NCBI RefSeq assembly: GCF_000757385.1
Contig: NZ_JRHH01000004.1
Coordinates: forward strand, 310,001 to 374,000
Source: Flavobacterium aquatile LMG 4008 = ATCC 11947
GTDB taxonomy: Bacteria > Bacteroidota > Bacteroidia > Flavobacteriales > Flavobacteriaceae
DNA length: 64,000 nt
Direction: 5' to 3'
Shown here: positions 45,515-53,736 of the stretch, one piece after another
Layout of the letters: each line of letters opens with the position of its first letter
Position numbering within the stretch: the stretch's first letter is position 1
Notes under the pieces: generated by a model
Database searches by the model: none
Seen by the model: the letters and a program-made list of their open reading frames with translations, nothing else
What the model was told of the DNA's origin: nothing
Translations under genes and position numbers: made by a program

Positions 45515-48188
45515 TCGGTAAAGTAAAAGCTATACAGGCTCCTTTTAAACTTTGCTGTGCCCATATTTTACCTTTATGATGGTCTATAATTTGTTTGCAA
45601 ATAGCCAATCCTAATCCGCTTCCAACTGGTTTTTTAATATTTTGATTGGTCGATTGATAGAATTTTTCAAATATGGCTTCAAAATCATTTGCATTAATTC
45701 CTTTTCCGTTATCTTGTACGAAAGTATGAATAAAATTGTCTTTTTCAATGATTTGAATGGTAATTAATCCTTCTTTTTCTGGACAAAACTTGATTGCATT
45801 TGATAGTAAATTAGTTACTACTTGAACAATTCTATCTTCATCATAATAGGCATTAATCACGTCTTTGCTTTCAATATGAATGGCAATATTCTTATTTCGA
45901 ATGAGTTGCTGTAAAGGTTCAATTGATTTCTCTACAGTTTGAACTAGATTATTCTTTGTTGGATTTATCGTTTGTTTTCCAGTTTCAAATTTTTCCAAAT
46001 CTAAAATCTTATCAATTAAACGATTCAATCGATCCGATTCGGAAATGATGTTTTGAAGAAACTGTTTTTTTATCTCTTCCGGAATTTCATCGTCGTCGTG
46101 TAGTATTTCACTTGCCGCTCGAATGGCTGTAATTGGCGTTCTAAGTTCGTGCGTTACCGTATCTAAAAACTCATCTTTTTGCTGGTCTTTAATTATCAAC
46201 GATTGATTGGCTTCTTGCAACTTGGCCGATATTTCTTTTAATTCATTCGAAGTTTCAGTAAGCTTTTTGTTGATAATTATGTTTTCTTTCGATTCTTCTA
46301 AAATCTTCAACACTTCGGGTAACGTAATTTTTTCTTCTTTTACTACACTAGAAATCAATATTCTCGCCGATGCTGTTCCGATGTGACCTGTGAGCAGATT
46401 TTCTGAAAACTTGATTAATCTAGCATCGGCAAGTTCTAAATTTTTATCGACGTTGTATTTTAAGTTGAAGATGTTCATGGCGCGTTTTGTTCGCTCTTCA
46501 CCAAGGAAACGAATTAATACTTTTTCGATGTCATTTCTGTAAGCAGTTCCTTTCCAGATGAAAGCATTTTCGTGATTGGTACTGTATTTATTGATATCAA
46601 CAAACATTTCGGCATAATTGCGTTCGCGGTAATTTCCTTTAAAACTAACAGAAACAGCAAAATATGTGATGCAATTAAAAAGCATACTCCAAAATAAAGC
46701 ATGCGGAATTGGATCTAAATAATCCAAACCAAATAGTTGAAACGGTTTTAGTAGATGATTTCCGAGGTAACCTTCTGAAATAAAAGTACTCGAACTGCTG
46801 GTAAGTCCTAACGAATAAGGAATTATCAAAGTGTATACACATACAATAAATCCGATGATGATACTATAAATTGCACCCAAACGTGAACCTCTTCTCCAGA
46901 ATAAAGCGCCAAAAAAAGCTGGTGCCAATTGTGCAATAATTACAAAAGCCACCATACCAATGGAAACCAAACTGTAATTTAATCCGAATACTCTATAGAT
47001 AAAATACGATGTAATAATTAACGAAAAGATACTTATTTTTCTGGTGTTTAGAATCTTTTTGCTACTGATGGTTTGCTCGTTACCTTTTAATTTTCCGATT
47101 AAATTGTACGGAATCAAAATGTTGTTGGTTACCATAGTGGATAATCCGATGGAAGAAACTACAATCATTGAAATAGCTGCCGAAAATCCACCAAGGAAAA
47201 CCAAAACCGTAAGCGTTTGATTATTGAACAATTGCGGAATTAACAACGAATACGCATCGGAATTTACCTCTTTTCCATCAAACAAAATATTGCCACCCCA
47301 AGCTATCGGATAAACAAAAATATTAAATATCAGAAGATATAATGGAAACAACCAAACGGCTGTATTGACATGATTCTCTCGATTGTTTTCGATAACTCCA
47401 ACCTGAAATTGTCGAGGCAATAAGAAAATGGCAAACATAGAAAGGATACATAGTAAGAACCAGTTAATCGCTTGCGGCAATCCACCAATGGTATTTTTCT
47501 CTTTAAATTTTTCTAATAACGATGCTTTTTGATAGATATCATCAAAACCATCAAATACAAAAAACGTTACATAAATTCCGATAACTACGAAGAAAACTAG
47601 TTTTAAAACGCTTTCCATGGCAACAGCAGTTACAATTCCTTTACGTTTTTCGGAAGCATCTACATAGCGAGTTCCATAGTAAGATGCAAATAAAGCTAAC
47701 GCCACAGCGACATAGGTCGTCGTGTCATTAAAGACAAGCGAACTAATATTGGTTTTAGAAACTACGTGAAAGGTTTCGGATATTGCTTTGAGTTGTAATG
47801 CGATGTACGGAATGATTCCTGTAAGACAAATTACGGTTACAATAGCACCCAGAAAACGACTGTTTCCGTAACGAAGCGAAATAAAATCGGCAATACTTGA
47901 TATTTTGTTGACTCTAGAAATTCGGATGATTTTCTTCAGAATTAATATCCACGAAGGTGCAATAATTATGGGTCCGAGGTAGATTGGAAGATAACTCAAT
48001 CCGCTATCTGCCGCAACACCAATGCTTCCGTAATACGTCCAAGCTGTGCAATACACCGCCAATGAAAGTGAATACACATAAGGATTATTGGTCCATTTGC
48101 TATTTCCTTTTTTTTCTGCCCAATGCGCAATAAAAAAGAGAACGGCCAAGTAGCCCGAAAGAATCGCTAATAAGGCTATACTATTCAT
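45492..48188 (-). CDS. SSS symporter-STAC-histidine kinase (CrbS/CbrA-like)
   Basis: This 898-residue sensor fuses a sodium:solute symporter domain (about 13 TMs, residues 1-510) to a cytosolic kinase. After the last TM comes a STAC-like segment (LTGHIGTASARILISSVV, about residues 600-640), a coiled coil, the HisKA domain with His680 in DTVTHELRTP, and a HATPase domain with NLLSNAIKF, DNGKGIN and GSGLGLAICKQ. No receiver or PAS domain is seen. CrbS and CbrA proteins of this layout control acetate or carbon use in Proteobacteria. Together with acs and prpE nearby this suggests sensing of a carboxylate. It overlaps the small membrane protein gene by 8 bases. Confidence 0.92.
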   Translation of the reverse strand: MNSIALLAILSGYLAVLFFIAHWAEKKGNSKWTNNPYVYSLSLAVYCTAWTYYGSIGVAADSGLSYLPIYLGPIIIAPSWILILKKIIRISRVNKISSIADFISLRYGNSRFLGAIVTVICLTGIIPYIALQLKAISETFHVVSKTNISSLVFNDTTTYVAVALALFASYYGTRYVDASEKRKGIVTAVAMESVLKLVFFVVIGIYVTFFVFDGFDDIYQKASLLEKFKEKNTIGGLPQAINWFLLCILSMFAIFLLPRQFQVGVIENNRENHVNTAVWLFPLYLLIFNIFVYPIAWGGNILFDGKEVNSDAYSLLIPQLFNNQTLTVLVFLGGFSAAISMIVVSSIGLSTMVTNNILIPYNLIGKLKGNEQTISSKKILNTRKISIFSLIITSYFIYRVFGLNYSLVSIGMVAFVIIAQLAPAFFGALFWRRGSRLGAIYSIIIGFIVCVYTLIIPYSLGLTSSSSTFISEGYLGNHLLKPFQLFGLDYLDPIPHALFWSMLFNCITYFAVSVSFKGNYRERNYAEMFVDINKYSTNHENAFIWKGTAYRNDIEKVLIRFLGEERTKRAMNIFNLKYNVDKNLELADARLIKFSENLLTGHIGTASARILISSVVKEEKITLPEVLKILEESKENIIINKKLTETSNELKEISAKLQEANQSLIIKDQQKDEFLDTVTHELRTPITAIRAASEILHDDDEIPEEIKKQFLQNIISESDRLNRLIDKILDLEKFETGKQTINPTKNNLVQTVEKSIEPLQQLIRNKNIAIHIESKDVINAYYDEDRIVQVVTNLLSNAIKFCPEKEGLITIQIIEKDNFIHTFVQDNGKGINANDFEAIFEKFYQSTNQNIKKPVGSGLGLAICKQIIDHHKGKIWAQQSLKGACIAFTLPKQKADFS

Positions 48189-48375
48189 TGTATCGTTTTA
48201 CTATTAGCATGGAGAGTAATATAGAAAACAGCCATATCGAAAAGAAATAAATATACACGACAGGAAATCCAAACAAATTGTTAGAGGAATCAAATAGCAA
48301 GACAATAGGCATATTAAACCCTATCAATAGAACCATTGATACAATCACAAATTTTTGTTGGTGTCTTTTTTTCAT
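48181..48375 (-). CDS. Small two-TM membrane protein upstream of SSS kinase
   Basis: This is a 64-residue protein from the chosen start at 48375 (MKKRHQQKFVIVSMVLL), which follows a basic N-terminus; the longer frame up to 48405 begins with less plausible residues. It has two hydrophobic helices and ends in IVKRYNE. It overlaps the kinase gene by 8 bases. Its place recalls YjcH, the small membrane partner of the acetate permease ActP, but no sequence homology is claimed. It may assist the symporter domain. Confidence 0.75.
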   Translation of the reverse strand: MKKRHQQKFVIVSMVLLIGFNMPIVLLFDSSNNLFGFPVVYIYFFSIWLFSILLSMLIVKRYNE

Positions 48376-48741
48376 AGTCTTTGCCACAAAGGCGCTAAGG
48401 CACAAAGTTTTTATAAGATTTTATATCTAGTTTTTTAACCACAAATTGCACAAATTAGCGCAAATTTTTGAATACTTATTAGTTTACGAATTTAGAAAAA
48501 GTTTTATGTTATTTGAACACAGATTGAAGAAATTGGAATAATTTAAACAATTTCTCAGATTTCTCTAATCAGCGTTCCTTTTTATTTATTTGAACACAGA
48601 TTGAAGAAATTGGAATAATTTAAAAAATCTTAATTAATTGTATGGTCTATTTTCTATACTCTATTTCTATACTCTATCTAATAAAAATCCCAAAAGCTCT
48701 TACGTAAATAAGAGCTTCTGAGACTAATCAATACCAATCAT
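48376..48741. repeat. Repeat-rich intergenic region with 39-bp direct repeat
   Basis: No gene is seen. A 39-bp direct repeat occurs at 48509-48547 and 48586-48624, 77 bases apart and identical (core ACACAGATTGAAGAAATTGG). To its left lie word repeats (CCACAAAGGCGCTAAGGCAC at 48386-48405; CACAAATTGCACAAATTAGC near 48440), and to its right TCTATACTCTAT occurs twice near 48650-48675. A terminator for the DUF6814-like gene is at 48694-48717. Confidence 0.75.
48694..48717 (-). terminator. Terminator after DUF6814-like gene
   Basis: AAGCTCTTA (48694-48702) pairs perfectly with TAAGAGCTT (48709-48717) around a 6-base loop, 25 bases after the stop of the small gene. Confidence 0.75.
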
Positions 48742-48957
48742 TTAATCTTCGTATTCATTGGTGATGGCGTACCATCCAAATATGGTTAAACCAGTAACAA
48801 TCATTGGTAATAGGATGAAGAAAATAATTATTCCGAAAACCAAATCGTCTTGTTTTCCTGTGGTCAATTTGTAACCAAAAATTCCAATTGAAAAGTAGGC
48901 TACTGCTATCGCTAGTGCAATCCACAGAATTCCTAAATATTTTTTTATTGCGTTCAT
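48742..48957 (-). CDS. Small membrane protein (DUF6814-like)
   Basis: This 71-residue protein has two hydrophobic helices (about residues 9-27 and 42-64) and ends in ITNEYED. It follows the MHS symporter by 11 bases in the same operon. The DUF6814 name is a recollection of small proteins found next to such MFS transporters in Bacteroidota. It is probably an accessory subunit of the transporter. Confidence 0.7.
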   Translation of the reverse strand: MNAIKKYLGILWIALAIAVAYFSIGIFGYKLTTGKQDDLVFGIIIFFILLPMIVTGLTIFGWYAITNEYED

Positions 48958-48968
48958 AATACTATGTT

Positions 48969-50507
48969 TTAGTCGTGAAGTGTATTAATTTTTCTGTCAA
49001 TGTAGATCATTCCGATAACGAAACAAACGGCGGCAATACCAATTGGATACCATAATCCTTCTAGGTAAAATTCTACATCACCTGCTTCTTTGGCATTGGT
49101 AACAAAATACGTTGATATAGCAGGTAGTAATCCACCAAAGATACCATTTCCAACGTGATATGGCAACGACATCGACGTATATCTGATTTTTACTGGGAAC
49201 ATTTCTACTAAGAATGCCGCAATCGGACCGTACACCATCGTTACAAAGATTACTTGAATGAAAACCATAAAGATCAAGAACCAACGGTCGCTACTATTAA
49301 TAGTTTTAGTGATTTTAGTTTCAACTTTATCTTTTCCTTTGTCGTCTACCATTACTTTACCTGCTTCAAAATGGATGGTTTTAATTTCTTCAACCGTTGT
49401 TCCATCAGTGTAAGCTTTCGTAGTTGTATAAATCGAGTCCATTTTAGATGCATCAATTTCTTTAATTGAAGGCACTACTTTAGTTTGAGCTACTACTTCT
49501 GTTTTGTTAGCCAAATCGGTAGAATTATACATCGCACGGTAAATTGGACGGTACAATAAAATAGCCAATAACATACCGGTCATCATGATTGATTTTCTAC
49601 CCAATTTATCACTCAACCATCCAAATACTACGAAGAACGGAGTTCCTAAAATCAGGGCAACACCCAATAACATATCTACTTGTGACGAATCAATGCTTTG
49701 TACCGTTTTCAAGAAGTTCATCGCATAGAATTGTCCGGTATACCACACCACACCTTGTCCCATCGTTGCTCCGAATAATGCAAGAAGAACGAATTTTAAA
49801 TTGAATTTATTTCCGAAACTTTCTTTTAACGGATTAGTAGATGTTTTTCCTTCGGCTTTTGTTTTGGCAAAAACTGGAGATTCATCCATATTTTTACGAA
49901 TCAAATACGATACATACACCATCAAGATCGATACCCAAAACGGTACTCTCCAACCCCAATCATCAAACGCTTCTTTAGATAAAGACGCTTTAGTAACTAA
50001 GATTACCATCAACGAAATGAATAAACCAACTGTTGCAGTAGTTTGAATCCATGACGTCCAATATCCTTTTTCTCCTTTAGGCGCATGCTCGGCTACATAC
50101 GTTGCTGCACCACCATATTCGCCACCAAGTGCTAAACCTTGTAACAAACGAAGAACTAAAACCAATATTGGAGCTGCAAAACCAATCGTTTCATAACTCG
50201 GAATACATCCTATTACAAATGTGGCTCCACCCATCAACATTAACGTTACCATGAACGTGTATTTTCTTCCAATTAAATCGCCTAATCTTCCGAAGAAAAG
50301 TGCTCCAAACGGACGAACTACGAAACCTGCAGCAAATGTTGCTAATGTAGATAAGAACGCTGCCGTTGGATTATCTGTTGGAAAGAACTTTGTAGATAAC
50401 ACTACTGCTAAACTACCGAAGATATAAAAGTCATACCATTCGATCATTGTTCCCATTGAGGAAGCGGAGATTACTTTCCAAATTCCTTTTGATGATTTAT
50501 CACTCAT
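48969..50507 (-). CDS. MHS-family MFS transporter with periplasmic insert
   Basis: This 512-residue metabolite:H+ symporter starts with MGTMIEWYDFYIFGSLA and has GRLGDLIGRKYTFM and the RLLQGLALGGEYGGAATYVAEHAP signature near residue 125. The second copy of the MFS motif (GWLSDKLGRKS) is near residue 300. About 80 residues (327-405, polar, Lys/Thr-rich) are inserted between TM9 and TM10, which should be periplasmic; typical family members are about 430-450 residues. The substrate is likely a carboxylate or osmolyte. It follows the porin by 27 bases, so the two form an uptake unit. Confidence 0.9.
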   Translation of the reverse strand: MSDKSSKGIWKVISASSMGTMIEWYDFYIFGSLAVVLSTKFFPTDNPTAAFLSTLATFAAGFVVRPFGALFFGRLGDLIGRKYTFMVTLMLMGGATFVIGCIPSYETIGFAAPILVLVLRLLQGLALGGEYGGAATYVAEHAPKGEKGYWTSWIQTTATVGLFISLMVILVTKASLSKEAFDDWGWRVPFWVSILMVYVSYLIRKNMDESPVFAKTKAEGKTSTNPLKESFGNKFNLKFVLLALFGATMGQGVVWYTGQFYAMNFLKTVQSIDSSQVDMLLGVALILGTPFFVVFGWLSDKLGRKSIMMTGMLLAILLYRPIYRAMYNSTDLANKTEVVAQTKVVPSIKEIDASKMDSIYTTTKAYTDGTTVEEIKTIHFEAGKVMVDDKGKDKVETKITKTINSSDRWFLIFMVFIQVIFVTMVYGPIAAFLVEMFPVKIRYTSMSLPYHVGNGIFGGLLPAISTYFVTNAKEAGDVEFYLEGLWYPIGIAAVCFVIGMIYIDRKINTLHD

Positions 50508-50534
50508 ATTATAAAGTTTTAAGTTGGTTTTAGT

Positions 50535-51911
50535 TTATAGATAAATTTGTAATTGTACTATGAATTCGCCCAAGTATTTGTCGATGTTATCCACCGCTGT
50601 ATATACTGGCCTTGTAGAATATTGAGCTGTAATTTTAGCGTGGTGTCCGTCAAGGAATAAGTTAGTTCCGATATCAAACTGGTTGCTTGCTTTTTCGAAG
50701 GCATCGAATTTTTTATAGGTGTAAGCTCCAAATGGTTGTACTCTCACTTTAGGTTTTTCGTTTTTATTTGGCAATAAAAATCCGGCTTGTGTGTACCAAA
50801 TAGTTCCTGTTCCGATAGTTGGTTGCAAGTTTCCAGCACCAGCCAATCCGCGTGTTCCTGTGAATGTTGCATCATTTACACCTACATTCATGATTCCTAA
50901 GTTTCTCACATAATTTGGTCCGAAATCGTAATCATACAAAACGCTGTACGCTGTAACGGCCATCTTTTTTTCTTTCTTACCTACTGGCATGTCTAAAAAT
51001 GCATCGGCAGAGAATAAATTGATTGCGTGTTTTTCAATTACTCCATTTACTGAAGTTTTAGTAGCACTTGGAGCCGTATAGAAACCAGCACCAATGTTGA
51101 ACATTTTTTTAGTTCCTAAATACGAACCTACTTTGTAAGGTAAAAAGTTGGACTCTTTATCAAATATTTGGTATTCTACATAACCCGTTTTAGACCATTT
51201 GGTATTGTTGCTGTTATCTACAGCTACTGCAGCATCTTGAGTAGTAACATCTACTGGTGTATTGTTAGTCACGAATGGTTTGTTCAAACTAAAACGGTAT
51301 TCGAATTTGTTGTATTTACCTTTAGCGAAGATTCCCATTTGACGTGCAAACTGATCGGAATTTTCTATTAATGGCCAGTTGAAGATAGGCGCATCAATTG
51401 CTAAGTAGTTTAATGTTGAAGACATGGTCATTCTAGACAATCCCATGTAGTAATGTAAACCAGCACCTACAGATAGGCTGAATGGTTTGTTTTCTTTTGG
51501 TAAAACCAATGCGTATTCGTTCCAAGCATCGTGAAAGAACAAACCTGGTTTTTTTCCTGCACCATATCCTCCAGTTCCTGCGCTACCCGATGCACCACCG
51601 TTAGTAAACGTTTGGTTGTTGATACCAATGTGCGTTACAATCATGTAACGAGGCGAAATTTGCGCGTACGCTAACAAACGCAAACGACGAGCTCCAATGT
51701 CTTCTTGTTTAGTAGCACGTTCTTCACCTATCATCGTTCCCGGATTCAACTCGGAAGAACGCATCCATATTTGGTTCCAAGTAATGAAGCGCATGTACTT
51801 GGTTCCTTCTGGATTAAGGTTGAATTTCATTCCGCCACCGTAATCTGGCGAGCCTTGTCCAAAAGATACTGTAGTGATTAGTACAGCAGCTAAAAGAATA
51901 ATTTTTTTCAT
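50535..51911 (-). CDS. Outer-membrane porin
   Basis: This 458-residue protein starts with a signal peptide (MKKIILLAAVLITTVSFGQ) and has many alternating beta segments with aromatic ends, such as FEYRFSLNKPF and TGYVEYQIFDK. It ends in YLGEFIVQLQIYL, with a hydrophobic last strand. It fits the phosphate-selective-porin/OprO-like class often annotated simply as porin in Flavobacterium. It heads an operon with the MHS symporter and a small membrane protein, so it likely lets the same substrate through the outer membrane. Confidence 0.85.
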   Translation of the reverse strand: MKKIILLAAVLITTVSFGQGSPDYGGGMKFNLNPEGTKYMRFITWNQIWMRSSELNPGTMIGEERATKQEDIGARRLRLLAYAQISPRYMIVTHIGINNQTFTNGGASGSAGTGGYGAGKKPGLFFHDAWNEYALVLPKENKPFSLSVGAGLHYYMGLSRMTMSSTLNYLAIDAPIFNWPLIENSDQFARQMGIFAKGKYNKFEYRFSLNKPFVTNNTPVDVTTQDAAVAVDNSNNTKWSKTGYVEYQIFDKESNFLPYKVGSYLGTKKMFNIGAGFYTAPSATKTSVNGVIEKHAINLFSADAFLDMPVGKKEKKMAVTAYSVLYDYDFGPNYVRNLGIMNVGVNDATFTGTRGLAGAGNLQPTIGTGTIWYTQAGFLLPNKNEKPKVRVQPFGAYTYKKFDAFEKASNQFDIGTNLFLDGHHAKITAQYSTRPVYTAVDNIDKYLGEFIVQLQIYL

Positions 51912-52010
51912 GTGGTTTAAATTTTGGTTAGTGTTCTATTCTGCACAGCCAAATTCTAAAATTTTACCAATGAAAAAAATTATGATATATATATATGTAA
52001 ACTACTATAG

Positions 52011-52430
52011 TTAATCTTTAAAACGCTCCCATTTTATTAGCATAAACTTATCACCTAGTTCGGTAATAATCATACCAGCACCTTTCAATTGGTCTTTATT
52101 TTTTAGGAATTCTACCAGCTCTAAGTGGTTATATATCTTATAAGTAGGATGATAATCGGTATGATTGGGTTTAGTTACCTTAAACTCTTTAACCCAGTTG
52201 CTCACCGTAACGTGCGAAACACCAATAATACGCTCAATTTCTCTAAAACTCAAGCCTTCTAAGTACAACTGCAATGCCTTGGTTACATAGTAACTGTCTA
52301 TCTTTTTACCCAGTTTGTTTACCGTAAAGTAGTAGTTGCACTTTTTACATAAAAACCTTTGTCTGTCTTTGATGACACCGCTTTTTACAATGTTATCGCT
52401 TTGGCATTTGGGGCATGCTACAATCTCCAT
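52011..52430 (-). CDS. InsA-like zinc-ribbon/HTH protein without transposase domain
   Basis: This 139-residue protein resembles the N-terminal part (InsA) of IS1-type transposases. A zinc ribbon with Cys6-x2-Cys9 and Cys28-x2-Cys31 is followed by an HTH (about residues 55-85, LEGLSFREIERIIGVSHVTVSNWVKEF). The last 50 residues (TYKIYNHLELVEFLKNKDQL...) are not DDE-transposase-like, and no InsB frame or terminal inverted repeats are seen. It is therefore more likely a domesticated DNA-binding regulator. Its promoter carries the TAGCAA motif found before acs and prpE, and it lies 100 bases upstream of the porin operon. Confidence 0.8.
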   Translation of the reverse strand: MEIVACPKCQSDNIVKSGVIKDRQRFLCKKCNYYFTVNKLGKKIDSYYVTKALQLYLEGLSFREIERIIGVSHVTVSNWVKEFKVTKPNHTDYHPTYKIYNHLELVEFLKNKDQLKGAGMIITELGDKFMLIKWERFKD

Positions 52431-52444
52431 ATATATAAATTTTG

Positions 52445-52488
52445 CATAAATATACTATTTTAGCAATTATACAAAAACATTTTTGCTA
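52445..52488 (-). promoter_or_regulatory. Promoter of the InsA-like gene with shared motif
   Basis: Read on the minus strand, TAGCAAAAA (52480-52488) is followed by TTTTTG, then 17 bases, then TATATTTATG (52445-52454), a good Bacteroidota promoter. TAGCAA also pairs with an inverted TTGCTA (52461-52466). The distance to the TATATTTA box is 29 bases, against 31 for acs and prpE. Confidence 0.6.
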
Positions 52489-52726
52489 TTTTTTTTAAAT
52501 AAAAATTACATAGTGTGCAATTTTATTGACTTTTTTATAGGAATAGTATAGTTTTTACCTAAAAATACGTTTTCCAATTATTCAAAATAAGCAATTAGAC
52601 AACGTTTTAAGTATATACGAAATTGTAAAAAAGGGAATTTCACCCTATCAAATACCGTTAAAATACTGATACACAATTAGAATATATCTACTAGATTTGT
52701 ATAACCAAACCTCAAAATCTATTCTT

Positions 52727-53452
52727 ATGACTACTAAACACAAAGACGACAACGATTACACCATATCCTATTTACTACTGCGCCAATTAATAGGCATTCT
52801 CGGCTTGTGCCTTCCCTTTGCTTTGCTTTTTGGCAACAAACTCTTGGGCAGTACGGCGTGGTTGCAACCTTCTATAAGTCATTATTACTACAGTTACATG
52901 CACATTGCTTTTGTAGGTGTATTGTGTGTTTTGGGCGGATTTCTAATAACTTACAGAGGAAAAAGCACTTTAGAGAATCGAGTATCCAATTTTTCGGGTG
53001 CGTTTGCCTTTGGTGTTGCCATCTTCCCTACCGAGTTTAAAGGCTATATTGGCAACGATTACCTCAACCCTATCATTTGGCACAGCTGGTTTAAAGCGGT
53101 TCATTTTGGATGCGCTGGATTGCTGTTCTTGTGCTTCGCCTTTTTCTGTTTGAAGATATTTCAAGAGTCCGATGCTGGAAAATCACCGTCGCAGTTTGAT
53201 GCCAAGAAGAAATTGCGAAACAAAATCTATCGCTATTGTGGTTATGGTATTCTAGCCAGTATTGTCATTATTGGCGCTAGTACTATATATGAAAATATGT
53301 ATGGTACGACTACTTTTACCACGTTTGCTACGTTTATATTTGAAACTACGGCCTTGTTGTGTTTTGGAAATTCATGGTTGCTTAAAGGTTCGGTGAATTG
53401 GAAAGACGCCAACAGTCCGATGTTGAATACTATTGTGAGTCCGGTGCGATAA
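52727..53452 (+). CDS. Hypothetical multi-pass membrane protein
   Basis: This is a 241-residue protein from the start at 52727 (MTTKHKDDNDYTISYLLL); a longer frame starts at 52697. It has about six TMs (near residues 15-37, 53-75, 85-105, 120-145, 170-190, 200-220). Polar motifs between helices, SISHYYYSYMH and HSWFKAVHFGCAG, are His/Tyr-rich and might bind a ligand or metal. The layout is similar to DUF998/Frag1-like proteins, but I do not recognise the family with certainty. A TAGATTTG box at 52692-52699 could be its -7 element. Confidence 0.7.
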   Translation: MTTKHKDDNDYTISYLLLRQLIGILGLCLPFALLFGNKLLGSTAWLQPSISHYYYSYMHIAFVGVLCVLGGFLITYRGKSTLENRVSNFSGAFAFGVAIFPTEFKGYIGNDYLNPIIWHSWFKAVHFGCAGLLFLCFAFFCLKIFQESDAGKSPSQFDAKKKLRNKIYRYCGYGILASIVIIGASTIYENMYGTTTFTTFATFIFETTALLCFGNSWLLKGSVNWKDANSPMLNTIVSPVR

Positions 53453-53507
53453 CAGTTCCTAATTTCACCTATTGAATTTAAATTTGATTAGCATGACTTT
53501 ATAATTG

Positions 53508-53636
53508 CTAAAAATAAATAGACATGAACACTACATTTCTAGTAAACGTTTGGCAAAAAATAAGGTCTAATGCTTGCAGATAATTTTGTGCTTCTAAAGT
53601 TGCTTCTTGGCTTATTTCCAAAACATTAGTAGCAAT
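53508..53636 (-). pseudogene. Possible gene remnant
   Basis: On the minus strand 42 codons without a stop read IATNVLEISQEATLEAQNYL and so on, with a protein-like composition. They are preceded by several in-frame stops and lack a start codon. This may be a decayed gene end; it could also be chance. Confidence 0.25.
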
Positions 53637-53736
53637 CTACAACGTCAAAATTTCATACAATTAATAATCAAAACCTGACAAATATCATGCTCAATTATAA
53701 AATTAAAATTTATTTTTGTTTCTATATTTTAATTTT

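Noticed and set aside
48376..48741. CRISPR array
   Set aside because: Only two copies of the repeat exist, spacing and repeat sequence are not CRISPR-like, and no cas gene is present.
52011..52430. Complete IS1 insertion sequence
   Set aside because: No InsB/DDE domain, no frameshift signal and no terminal inverted repeats were seen around the gene.
53522..53583. Short open frame starting ATGAACACTACA
   Set aside because: It encodes only 19 residues with no ribosome site or similarity; treated as chance.
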